A stretch of DNA of 64,000 nucleotides from Thiohalocapsa sp. (GTDB taxonomy: Bacteria; Pseudomonadota; Gammaproteobacteria; Chromatiales; Chromatiaceae): assembly GCA_028277725.1 (NCBI GenBank), contig JANQFX010000088.1:19911-83910 (forward strand), in the 5' to 3' direction. The notes under the pieces are model-generated. The model was not told the DNA's origin, ran no database searches, and saw only the letters and a list, made by a program, of their open reading frames with translations. Of the stretch, positions 16,605 through 24,596 are shown piece after piece (the first letter of the stretch is position 1; the number at the start of each line of letters is the position of its first letter). The translations under genes were made by a program, and so were the position numbers.

Positions 16605-18329
16605 TCACCCACGCCGTGGCGGACGGAGGCGCCGCTCAAGCGCCTGCAGCCAGGCCCAAACCAGGCCGCGCGGCGGGCTCTCGCCGTGCAGCACATAGGT
16701 GAGCGCATGGGTGTTCTGCAAGGTCCAGAGCATGCTCGAGTGCGCGCCGCCCCGCCCGCACAGGAGCAGCTGATCGCCCTCGCGCAGGCGGTCATCCGGG
16801 TCCGGTAGGAGGGTGCGCCCGCTCTCTCGGCGACGCATCAGCACGATGGCCGGGAGGTCCTCGCCACGGTCGCGCGGGTCGCGGAGCAGGTCGCCGATGG
16901 TCGGCAGCGGCTCGTCCGCACGCAGTTGAAACAGGGCGTAGGCGCCCTCGGCGTCGATGCGCACTTGCCACACATCCGGCACCTTGTCGTGCACCAGCGC
17001 CAGGATGCGCGAGATCAGCTGACAGGCCCAGGCGTCGTCCTCGAAGCGGGCGGATTGCACGAACTCCGTCAACAACGGCGTACCCAAGAGCATGCGGATG
17101 CGGTTGGCGACGATCAGGCTGGGGTGCATGAGAACGTCCGCCTGCACCGCCTCGAACAATTCCCGGTTCATCAGGTGGTTCTCGCGCACCACCGTGAACA
17201 GCTTGGGATTCAGCTCCTTGGCGGTCATGACGATGCTCAGGTTGTTGGCATCGTTGTCGGTACCGGCGATGATGCCGACGGCCTTGTGTACGCCGGCCTG
17301 CTCCAGGGTCACCGCCTCGGTGCCGAGCCCCCGCACGAAGCGGCAACCCGGCTTTCCGGTGCGCTCCGGGCGCGCCTCAATGACCGTCAGCTCCGTGTCC
17401 TGGTCGTACAGGTGTTCGTAGAGGGCCTTGCCGAAGCGTCCGAACCCGCAAATGATCCACAGCCCCTCGCTCGGCGGGTAGATGGGCTCACGCAGCTTGC
17501 CACCCCGCAGCTCGCCGAGCCAGTCTTGGAGCAGCGTCAGACAGGGGGCCTGCAGCGCGGTGGCGAAGTAAACGGCGAAGGTATCGAAGGGGTTGTAGAT
17601 GTGATCCGTCCCGAAAGAGGCCATGTTTGCCTCGATTTCATGGGTATCGGCCCGGCAGATCACCTTCGCGCTGGGGTGCAGCAGTTTCGCCGCCAGCGCC
17701 ACCTTGAGGTTCACCTGATTGTCGGAGGTCAGCGTCAGCACCCCCTGACAACCAGGCAACCGCAGCCCGGCCAGCAGCAGGTTGTCCGGCCGGCGCACGT
17801 CGGCGCGCAGGCTTGGGACATACTCGCGCAGGTTCTCGAGCTTGAGCAGATCCACCCGCTCAGGGTTGTTGTCCAGGACCACCGCGCGCTGGCCGCGATC
17901 GGTGAGGGCACGCACCAGGCCGCTGCCGGTTTGCCCATACCCGCAAATCAGATAGAAGGGCTCGCCGATGGCGCGCACCCGTCGGCCGAAGGCCATCTCC
18001 TGCATCGCCCGGCGCAGGGTCTTGTCCTGTAGCAGGGCGATGAGCGAGCCGATGGAATACAGCCAGACGATGACCGTTGCATAGACACAGAAGGTCACCC
18101 AGATGCGCTGGGCGTCGGTGAGCGCGTGGGGCAGTTCGCCGTAGCCGATGGTCGTCGCCGTGTAGCTGACGAAGTAAAAGGCGTGGAAGAACGAAAAATA
18201 GACGATGTCGCCATTGGCGTCCCGCCCGGGGATCAACACCAGGCCCGCCATCGCCACCGAGTAGGTCACGATGAGCGCCAGCAAGGGCGTGCGCATGCGC
18301 CTGAAGATCAGGAAAAAGATGTTTTCCAT
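16605..18329 (-). CDS. Two-span potassium channel with two RCK/TrkA-N domains
   Basis: A 574-residue protein. The N-terminus has two membrane spans (about residues 14-33 and 75-100) around a pore loop with the selectivity filter TTIGYGE near 58-64. Two Rossmann-type RCK domains follow, with ICGYGQTGSG near 128 and ICGFGRFGKA near 295, and a C-terminal RCK_C-like part. The layout resembles MthK-type ligand-gated K+ channels with the two RCK domains fused in one chain. The gene lies 68 bases after the DUF6394 gene on the same strand. Confidence 0.85.
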   Translation of the reverse strand: MENIFFLIFRRMRTPLLALIVTYSVAMAGLVLIPGRDANGDIVYFSFFHAFYFVSYTATTIGYGELPHALTDAQRIWVTFCVYATVIVWLYSIGSLIALLQDKTLRRAMQEMAFGRRVRAIGEPFYLICGYGQTGSGLVRALTDRGQRAVVLDNNPERVDLLKLENLREYVPSLRADVRRPDNLLLAGLRLPGCQGVLTLTSDNQVNLKVALAAKLLHPSAKVICRADTHEIEANMASFGTDHIYNPFDTFAVYFATALQAPCLTLLQDWLGELRGGKLREPIYPPSEGLWIICGFGRFGKALYEHLYDQDTELTVIEARPERTGKPGCRFVRGLGTEAVTLEQAGVHKAVGIIAGTDNDANNLSIVMTAKELNPKLFTVVRENHLMNRELFEAVQADVLMHPSLIVANRIRMLLGTPLLTEFVQSARFEDDAWACQLISRILALVHDKVPDVWQVRIDAEGAYALFQLRADEPLPTIGDLLRDPRDRGEDLPAIVLMRRRESGRTLLPDPDDRLREGDQLLLCGRGGAHSSMLWTLQNTHALTYVLHGESPPRGLVWAWLQALERRLRPPRRG

Positions 18330-18397
18330 CCCCTATCACAGTGAGGCTGGCGCCATGCCGCCGACGGGCCCCACCTGCCGCGGGCACCCGACGCCGC

Positions 18398-18781
18398 TCA
18401 GCGTCGCAGCATCACGGTCTCGATGATGAGCAGCACCACCGAGACCACATTGGCGACCCCGGCACCCACCGCAAGCGATACCACGCTCGCGAGCACACCC
18501 TCGGTCACCCCCGCCTGCGTCCCGTGGGCGGCCACCGTCCAGACCAAGGCCGCGGCGATGAGCTGCAGCATGGCCACCAGGCTGGTGGCGAGCAGAACCG
18601 CGCCCATTTGTGTACGATCACCGAGCTTCATCACCGTTGCAATGCTGTTGACCAGCAAGACAACCGAGAACTCCCACACGTGGTGGTGATTCGGATTGTC
18701 GATTTCGCCGTAGACGAAGCCGACATTCAGCGTCAACGCAAGCAGGATGAAGAAACCAAAGGCGACCTTTTCCGGGTTCAC
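18398..18781 (-). CDS. DUF6394 family four-span membrane protein
   Basis: A 127-residue protein with four hydrophobic spans and the family-like stretches LTLNVGFVYGEIDNPNHHH and KLGDRTQMGAVLLATSLVA. I chose the GTG at 18781 because GGAG lies seven bases upstream and the length then fits the family; a longer reading to 18892 adds residues that do not. It is the upstream partner of the K+ channel, 68 bases apart, so a role in channel assembly or gating is plausible but unproven. Confidence 0.7.
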   Translation of the reverse strand: MNPEKVAFGFFILLALTLNVGFVYGEIDNPNHHHVWEFSVVLLVNSIATVMKLGDRTQMGAVLLATSLVAMLQLIAAALVWTVAAHGTQAGVTEGVLASVVSLAVGAGVANVVSVVLLIIETVMLRR

Positions 18782-19001
18782 GGCAAAGCTCCAAAGCGGG
18801 GCGACGAGCGACTTGTCCTGCCCTGGGTGCGCAATCCCTGCCGGGATGGCTGGCTCGACGGGCACGAGAGCGCAACCGAGCCGCGAGTACAATGGCCGAC
18901 GGCATCACGAGCGGCCAGGACAGCCCGGCGCATAATCGGCCAGCGGAGCCCGGAGATGCAACCACCGCCTGCCCAGTCAAGTATCAAAGGAAACCCGAAC
19001 C

Positions 19002-19913
19002 GTGACCACAACGTCCGCCGAGATACGCCACCATATGCCCAACGCGCCCCTGCCGCCCGCGCTCGACGCCCCGCTCGGGCGGCTCGACTCGCCCGCGTGC
19101 GGGCGCATCGCCTACTACGCCGACGCGGAGGGCACCGGGGGCCGACCGCTGCTGCTGATCCACAGCATCAATGCCGCGCCCAGCAGCTTCGAAGTGAAGC
19201 CGATCTTCGAACGCTACCGAGGCCAGCGCCCCGTCTACAGCATCGAGCTGCCAGGCTTCGGTCAGTCCGCGCGCGGTGATCGCAGCTATACGCCGGAGCT
19301 CTTCGCCACCGCCATCCGCGAGATGCTCGATCAGGTCATCGGCGCCCCTGCGGACGTCATCGCCCTGTCTCTCAGCGCCGAATTCGCCGCCCGCGCTACG
19401 TTGCGTGCGCCAGGCACCGTCGCCTCCTTGGCCCTGCTCTCCCCCACCGGATTCAGCAAGCGCGGGGTGCCATCGCCAGGCTTCGGCCGCACCGCCTTCG
19501 GTGTGCTCAGCAACGGGCTCTGGGCGCAGGGGCTGTTCGACCTGGTCGCCTCCAAGCGCAGCATCCGGTATTTCTTGAACCGCTCCTTCAGCAAGACGGC
19601 GCCGGCAGAGCTCATCGACTACGCCTACGCAACGGCCCACCAACCCGGGGCGCGGTTCGCACCGCTGACCTTTCTGTCCATGCAGCTGTTCACGCCCAAC
19701 GCGCGGGCCGAGCTATTTGCACGGCTCACGGACCTCCCCGTCCTGGCCATCGCCGACCGCGACCCCTACATCACCTTCGAACACCTGCCGAGCTTCGCCG
19801 CGGCTCGCCCCAACTGGTCCTACGAGTCCCTCGGCCCGCATATGGGCCTGCCGCACTGGGAACGCCCCGAGGCGACCTTCGATCTGCTCGAGGGCTTCTG
19901 GCGCGGAGACTAA
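19002..19913 (+). CDS. Alpha/beta hydrolase
   Basis: A 303-residue protein with an alpha/beta hydrolase fold: LLLIHSINAAPSSFE (oxyanion-hole region, with Ser-Ile in place of the usual His-Gly), the nucleophile elbow ALSLSAEFA, an acid in AIADRDPYI and a terminal His in GPHMGLPHWE. The start is GTG at 19002 with AAAGGA upstream; an ATG at 19035 is an alternative. The substrate is unknown. Gene neighbours give no hint, and it appears to be a single gene, divergent from DUF6394. Confidence 0.75.
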   Translation: MTTTSAEIRHHMPNAPLPPALDAPLGRLDSPACGRIAYYADAEGTGGRPLLLIHSINAAPSSFEVKPIFERYRGQRPVYSIELPGFGQSARGDRSYTPELFATAIREMLDQVIGAPADVIALSLSAEFAARATLRAPGTVASLALLSPTGFSKRGVPSPGFGRTAFGVLSNGLWAQGLFDLVASKRSIRYFLNRSFSKTAPAELIDYAYATAHQPGARFAPLTFLSMQLFTPNARAELFARLTDLPVLAIADRDPYITFEHLPSFAAARPNWSYESLGPHMGLPHWERPEATFDLLEGFWRGD

Positions 19914-20407
19914 GACGGGCATGCGGCGTGTACCAGCACCCCGGAGCCAACAGAGCCGAGTCGTGGCGCCCCGCTGCGACCCGGCCCGCCCTTCCACGGC
20001 ACTAGCCCCGACACCGCAAGCCGAGAAATCGGACGACACCCGGCCGCCCAACCTGTTACTGTGTCGGTAGAGGATACGCCGGTGTGGTCGATACACCGCC
20101 CGGCACAAGGCGCCTGCATCATTTCGACCAGATCGTCCGGCCCGTTGCGCGCCGGCCTCCGATTGCGGCCATAGGCCAATGTCGGCGAGCCGCTTTTGCC
20201 CAGCCCCGCCCGCTCAGCCCGAGATTCCGTAGCTCCCTGTCTCCTCGCGCCGCCGCCAGCGCGTTATACGGCGCCGCCCGATCGCCAGCCGCTCGGGTTT
20301 GGCCGGCGGCCGTCCGCGCCCGCTCTAGCGCCCGCATCCGGCCCATGCCGACGCGCGACTCCGGGGCGGTGACGTCAACCATGCAACATCCAAAGCGAGA
20401 CACATCC
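19914..20407. other. Intergenic region upstream of the RNA-binding protein gene
   Basis: A stretch of 494 bases with no convincing gene on either strand. It probably includes the promoter and a long 5' leader for the RRM protein gene. I see no clear promoter hexamers or conserved structure. Confidence 0.35.
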
Positions 20408-20686
20408 ATGAACATCTACGTGGGCAACCTCCCCTACAGCGTCACCGATGGTGACCTCCGCGACGCCTTCGCCGAATTCGGCAACGTCGATGCCGTCAAC
20501 CTGATCACCGACAAGTTCAGCGGTGAGTCCAAGGGCTTCGGCTTCGTCGAGATGGGCAACAACAGCGAAGCCGATGCCGCCATCAAGGCGCTGAATGGCT
20601 CCGACTTCAAGGGTCGCAACATCACCGTCAACCAAGCCAAGCCGAAGAGCGACCGGCCCCGTGGCGGCGGTGGTCGTCGCTGGTAA
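20408..20686 (+). CDS. RNA-binding protein with a single RRM domain
   Basis: A 92-residue protein that is almost entirely one RRM. RNP2 is IYVGNL at residues 3-8 and RNP1 is KGFGFVEM near 40-47; the tail is short and Gly-rich (GGGGRRW). Such proteins bind single-stranded RNA and are often cold-induced in bacteria. The ATG at 20408 gives the standard family start MNIYVGNLPY. It is followed by REP-like DNA and a strong terminator. Confidence 0.9.
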   Translation: MNIYVGNLPYSVTDGDLRDAFAEFGNVDAVNLITDKFSGESKGFGFVEMGNNSEADAAIKALNGSDFKGRNITVNQAKPKSDRPRGGGGRRW

Positions 20687-20703
20687 GGCGCCGACACCGG
20701 CCC

Positions 20704-20718
20704 CGGGCCTGAAGCCCG
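20704..20718. repeat. REP-like short hairpin
   Basis: CGGGCCTGAAGCCCG, within a longer string ending GCTCCCA, resembles the widespread gammaproteobacterial REP core read from the other strand (GGGAGCGGGCTTCAGGCC). It sits 18 bases after the RRM gene. Confidence 0.5.
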
Positions 20719-20808
20719 CTCCCAGCCTGAGTCGACACCGAAGGCGGAGGCCAGCGCGACGACGCCGGCCCGTCGCAGGGCCGCTCTTCGGCACGGCGAC
20801 GGGCCAGG

Positions 20809-20863
20809 AAGCCCGGCCCCGGCAACCCGACACCTCGTCGGCAACCGGGGCCGGGCTTCTTTC
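20809..20863 (+). terminator. Terminator after the RNA-binding protein gene
   Basis: AAGCCCGGCCCCGG (20809-20822) pairs with CCGGGGCCGGGCTT (20845-20858), a 14-bp stem with a 22-base loop, followed by CTTTC. Confidence 0.75.
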
Positions 20864-20900
20864 GTCCGGGCCGGCGGCGGAACGAGGTGCTTCGATCGTT

Positions 20901-20938
20901 CCTGCGCTCCTGCGCTCCTGCGCTCCTGCGCTCCTGCG
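20901..20938. repeat. 8-bp tandem repeat, CTCCTGCG
   Basis: Four perfect copies of CTCCTGCG (20907-20938) are preceded by a partial copy, CCTGCG. The tract lies in non-coding DNA between the terminator and the LexA-like fragment. Confidence 0.8.
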
Positions 20939-21093
20939 CCGAGTATCTCCCTAGTCGCTCCACCCGGCCGGGCTGGAGATAGCGCCTTGGGGGGTTGCGG
21001 GATGCTTCTACGGCAGCGACAGTCGACTTCCCGCAGGACGGCGATGACGACGCCGACGACCTCGACGGTGCCGTGCGGCCGATGGAGCGGCGC

Positions 21094-21264
21094 CTAGTCG
21101 GCGTTGACCGGCTGCAGGCGCAGGCCGCCGGGGTAGCGATACAGGCGCTTGAGGGTGGCGAGACCGTCGTCGATCAGCGCCACCACGGTGTCGCCATCCT
21201 CGGCGGTGGTGCGCTGAGCCAGCAGTACCAGGTCACCATCCTCGATCTGTTCGTCAACGAGCAC
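21094..21264 (-). pseudogene. LexA-like (S24 peptidase) fragment
   Basis: The minus strand reads IEDGDLVLLAQRTTAEDG, then DTVVALIDDGLATLKRLYR and GGLRLQPVNAD before a TAG stop. This is the part of LexA-type repressor domains that carries the catalytic lysine (in TLKR). The catalytic serine region and the DNA-binding domain upstream are absent, and intact proteins continue well past this stop. It is a both-ends-truncated remnant. Its upstream edge lies close to the 34-bp repeat at 21283-21316. Confidence 0.6.
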
Positions 21265-21282
21265 GATCCGGAAGCGGACACC

Positions 21283-21316
21283 GGTGGGCGTTGTTTGCGG
21301 AAACTGGGCGCGGCAG
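21283..21316. repeat. 34-bp dispersed repeat, copy B
   Basis: Differs from copy A (9667-9700) at two of 34 positions. As there, its GGCAG end is two bases from the stop codon of a minus-strand gene. On the other side it borders the LexA-like fragment. Confidence 0.75.
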
Positions 21317-21318
21317 TG

Positions 21319-21585
21319 TTAGGCCTCCAACTCGTCCGGGGACTTGCCAGCGTTGGCGTCGAGCATGCGCTTGAAGCGCTCCGGGTCACGCTTGATGAGG
21401 TGGACGTACTCGTCGACGAGTTGCCCCCATTCGCGCCCGCCATGGGCACGGAATTGCCAGAGGGCGACCATCATCAGTTTCGCGGCGGCCCGGACCTCCC
21501 GGTCGTCGCCGGCGCCGTAATGTTCGACGAGTTCACGGTACAGGGCGTCGACCCGGTCCGTAGGGCTGCGACGGTCTTTGGACAT
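21319..21585 (-). CDS. Small soluble protein of unknown function
   Basis: An 88-residue charged, helical protein with no cysteine, signal peptide or membrane span. Distinctive stretches are DRVDALYRELVEHYGAG and LVDEYVHLIKRDPERFKRML. I do not recognise the family. The ATG at 21585 has GGAG upstream, which supports translation. It is divergent from yqiA with 67 bases between the starts, and its stop abuts copy B of the 34-bp repeat. Confidence 0.6.
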   Translation of the reverse strand: MSKDRRSPTDRVDALYRELVEHYGAGDDREVRAAAKLMMVALWQFRAHGGREWGQLVDEYVHLIKRDPERFKRMLDANAGKSPDELEA

Positions 21586-21652
21586 ATGGTGGTCTCCAGA
21601 TGAACAATATGGCGGGGAGTATAGACGGCAGCCGGACGCAAGCCGGCACCAC

Positions 21653-22267
21653 ATGATCATCTACCTGCATGGGCTGAACAGCTCCAGCAAATCCCAGAAG
21701 GCCCGGCACATCAGCCGAGCATTGGCGCCGACGCGGGTGCTCGCACCGGATTACCCGGCGCACCAGCCAGAGCGCGCGGTGTCGATCCTGCTTACCCTGT
21801 TGGAACGGGTGGTGGAACAATCCGGGCCGCCGGTGATCATCGGCAGTTCCATGGGAGGATTCTACGGGCGTTGGCTGATCACGCGTGTCCCCTGCGCCCA
21901 CCTGTTCATGATCAACCCCGCCATCCAGCCCTGGGTCCAGCTGCGCGCCTATGCCGGCCAACCACAGGAGACGGCGTCCGGCGAGGGCTATGTACTGACA
22001 CGGGAGATCTTGGACCAAACCCGCGCCCTTGCGCCGAGCCGGCCTTGCGCGAACTTGGACACACCGATGACGCTGCTGCTGGACGACGGGGACGAGGTGA
22101 TCGATCAGCGTTCCGTTGCGGCAGCGTATCGCGACTGCGCCCGATTGCTTATCTTTCCGCGCGGCAACCACGCCTTCGCACACCTAGATCAGTCGTTGGA
22201 CATGATCCGCGAAACCTTGACCCTGTGTCAGGAGTCGGCGGCGGGGCTAGGGCCCCGACTCGGCTGA
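21653..22267 (+). CDS. yqiA: YqiA-like esterase (UPF0227, alpha/beta hydrolase)
   Basis: A 204-residue small hydrolase. MIIYLHGLNSSSKSQKA is the family opening, GSSMGGFYG holds the nucleophile Ser at about 65, and GNHAF near 178 holds the catalytic His. E. coli YqiA has esterase activity on short acyl esters; its natural substrate is uncertain. Here yqiA is not beside parE, its usual E. coli neighbour. Single gene, divergent from the 88-residue protein. Confidence 0.85.
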   Translation: MIIYLHGLNSSSKSQKARHISRALAPTRVLAPDYPAHQPERAVSILLTLLERVVEQSGPPVIIGSSMGGFYGRWLITRVPCAHLFMINPAIQPWVQLRAYAGQPQETASGEGYVLTREILDQTRALAPSRPCANLDTPMTLLLDDGDEVIDQRSVAAAYRDCARLLIFPRGNHAFAHLDQSLDMIRETLTLCQESAAGLGPRLG

Positions 22268-22310
22268 TGCCGCGACCAACAGCCGGCCGGATCTACCGCC
22301 GGCAAGGCCA

Positions 22311-23621
22311 CTAGCCGGCGCCGACCACCTTGCCGATGATTCGGAAGCCGGCGACGTAGGTACCGACGGCGGAGCCCAGACTGGCGAACATGGACACCAG
22401 CAGCACGCGGGAGGCCCGGTTGCGCCACCAGCCGCGGGCACTGGTGAGGTCCTCGCGCAGACTGGCGAAGTTGCCGACGCTCGGCCGACGCAACAGCAGC
22501 TCCGCCGCACCCGTGACCATGCCGGCACCGATGGTCGGATTGAGTGAGGTAAGCGGCGCCGCCACGAAGGCTGTTAGCACCGTCAGAGGATGACCGCCGG
22601 CGATGGCCGCACCCAGGGCCGAGAGTCCACCGTTGATGAACACCCAGTCCCAGACGAGGTCCCAGCCGAGTTCCTCGCTTTGGGTGAAGCCGTAGGCAAA
22701 GACGCTCAGGATCAGCACCACCACCAACCAGGGCAGCACGCGCAGCAGCCGCGAGGGCGGCGGCACGGTATTGAGTTCGGCGATGACCCGCTCCGGGGCG
22801 TCCTCCTCCGCGGGCGCTGCAGCCTCGGCACCCTGACCGGCCTTGGATAGCTGGTCCGCGACCCCGGCCAGGTGGCCTGCACCCAGCACCGCGAGCACGC
22901 GGCGGTAGCCGTGGCGGCCCACCTCCTGTCGCAGTCGCGCCGCCATGAAGCGGTCGCGTTCGCGGATGAGCGGGATGAACAGGTCCCGCCGGTCCGCGGC
23001 GAACTCCGCGAAGGTGGTCTCTAGGACGTCTCCCTGCTTGAGCCGCTCGATCTCCTCTTCCGAGACCTCTTCACGAGACAGCATGCCGGCCATCAGGCCG
23101 GAGAAGAGATTCAACCGCTTCCACCAACCGAGGTTCGCCGACGCCCGTTTCAGGGTGATGCCGATGTCGCGGTCCACCAGCAGCAGCGGCAGGTCCAGCT
23201 GGCGGGCCAGCTCAATGGCCGTGCGCTGCTCGGCGCCGGGCTCGATACCGAACTGGTCCGCAAGCCGCTGCTGATAGGCGGCCAGCGCCAGGCTGGCGGT
23301 CACGACATAGACGCGCCGCTCGCGGATGACAGCGAACAGGTCCATGCGGTGGAGCCTGTCCGGGTCGGTGACGGACTCGAAGCGGTTCGGGCAGAGCTCG
23401 ACGGCGACGGCATCGAAGCCGGAACCGGAACCATCGCCCCCCGCCGTCAGCAACGCACGCACCTGCTCGACGCTGGCGCGGGACACGTGCGCGGTGCCGA
23501 GCAGGTGGAACTCTGTTTTGCCGAACTGGACGTTGCGCTGTGGCTCCGTCGGCACGGGTGCCGATACCGGCGGCTGATCGGGCGTTTGCTGTGACACGAC
23601 GGGACCTGATTGAAGATGCAA
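22311..23621 (-). CDS. TraB/PrgY family membrane protein
   Basis: A 436-residue protein. The N-terminal TraB domain has FHLLGTAHVSRASVEQ near residue 38, an Asp-Ala-Val-Ala-Val-Glu-Leu-Cys stretch with NRFES near 75, and VLGAGHLAGV near 245: the conserved His/Glu residues of this putative metalloprotease-like fold. The C-terminal third has three or four membrane spans from about residue 292. PrgY in Enterococcus limits pheromone activity; the role in Gram-negative bacteria is unknown. No operon partner is evident. Confidence 0.8.
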   Translation of the reverse strand: MHLQSGPVVSQQTPDQPPVSAPVPTEPQRNVQFGKTEFHLLGTAHVSRASVEQVRALLTAGGDGSGSGFDAVAVELCPNRFESVTDPDRLHRMDLFAVIRERRVYVVTASLALAAYQQRLADQFGIEPGAEQRTAIELARQLDLPLLLVDRDIGITLKRASANLGWWKRLNLFSGLMAGMLSREEVSEEEIERLKQGDVLETTFAEFAADRRDLFIPLIRERDRFMAARLRQEVGRHGYRRVLAVLGAGHLAGVADQLSKAGQGAEAAAPAEEDAPERVIAELNTVPPPSRLLRVLPWLVVVLILSVFAYGFTQSEELGWDLVWDWVFINGGLSALGAAIAGGHPLTVLTAFVAAPLTSLNPTIGAGMVTGAAELLLRRPSVGNFASLREDLTSARGWWRNRASRVLLVSMFASLGSAVGTYVAGFRIIGKVVGAG

Positions 23622-24116
23622 CGACTAGGGTGAGTAGCCTGAGCGACCTCGACGCGTTGACTCGCTCGGACGGCTGGACGCAGACCGGGGTGCTGGCCGA
23701 ATGGCACTGGGCAGGCGCGCAGCTCTCCATAATAGCGCAGTGGCACACGACCCTGCCCGACGCAGCTTCGGGCGACGGCGCATTACAGGCACCGCCCCAA
23801 CGCCCATTGGCCGGTAAGGACCACACGAGTATCATCGAGCGGGATGAGACTAGGCGCTCGAGCAAGACGGGGCCCTATTGAGGACCTCAGAGTCATTGCC
23901 GTCCTGGCCATTCTCCAAGATGCGAAGCGAAGAGGCAGTTTCTACTCCGCGCCATCTTTCAGACCCTTGGGCGTCTCAGCAATGGCTGGGCATCCTGCCC
24001 AGCACGGGCACCTCGAGTTTCGCGAGATGCCCTGTTGTCGAGTCGGCCCGCCGCGCCGCACTCCGTCGATGCCTGCAGATCACCGGGACATTTGCCCGCC
24101 ACCCGAGTTCCCCGCC
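23622..24116. other. Divergent intergenic region
   Basis: 495 bases between the TraB-family gene and the lipoprotein gene, without a convincing gene. A perfect 8-bp hairpin, GCTGGGCA/TGCCCAGC with a 3-base loop, lies at 23985-24003 and has no T run. Promoters for both flanking genes should be here. Confidence 0.35.
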
Positions 24117-24515
24117 ATGCGCCGATTCGCCGCCCTGCCCCTCGTCTTCGGCCTCAGCCTGCTCGTGGGCTGCGGCAGCGCACAGAAGGAGCGCATGACC
24201 AACATCCTGTTCGACAACACGAACGGCTATCGGGAGTCGCTGCGCTGGGGTTACTACACGGCGGCGGTGGATTTTCTGCACCCGGATGCCCGCGGCGACA
24301 TCGATTTCGAGGTGCTGGAGAACGTCCGCGTGACATCCATCGAAGAGGTGCGGCCCGGCGTCATCACGCCCGAGCATCGCGTGCAGAGATTGGTGCGCAT
24401 CGACTACGTGCTGGAGGACGAACAGCGCCTGAAACATGTCTTGGACCGACAGGACTGGCGCTGGGACGAACCGGCCAAGACCTGGTGGCTGCACAGTGGG
24501 CTACCGGATTTCTGA
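24117..24515 (+). CDS. Small lipoprotein of unknown function
   Basis: A 132-residue protein with a lipoprotein signal: hydrophobic residues 4-17, then LLVGC with the modified Cys near residue 19. The mature part is soluble, with YRESLRWGYYTAAVDFLHP and a Trp-rich C-terminus (DWRWDEPAKTWWLHSG). It should be anchored to a membrane in the periplasm. Family unknown. It lies 81 bases before the AI-2E-family gene in the same direction. Confidence 0.75.
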   Translation: MRRFAALPLVFGLSLLVGCGSAQKERMTNILFDNTNGYRESLRWGYYTAAVDFLHPDARGDIDFEVLENVRVTSIEEVRPGVITPEHRVQRLVRIDYVLEDEQRLKHVLDRQDWRWDEPAKTWWLHSGLPDF

Positions 24516-24596
24516 GGCGGACGGCGGACGAGCGCCAGGCAAGGTCTCGGCACGCCAGGCCCCGACGCCACCAAGCCTCCACCAGCGGGTGCCAAA

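Noticed and set aside
16926..18032. 368-codon plus-strand frame inside the K+ channel gene
   Set aside because: Antisense shadow; the minus-strand channel has all its motifs in frame.
20901..20938. 8-bp repeats as a CRISPR array
   Set aside because: The units are contiguous and have no spacers.
21310..21330. GCCTAAC at the stop of the 88-residue gene looks like an integron attC core site
   Set aside because: The paired GTTRRRY core and the inner arms of an attC site are not found downstream, and copy A of the adjacent repeat lacks the core entirely.
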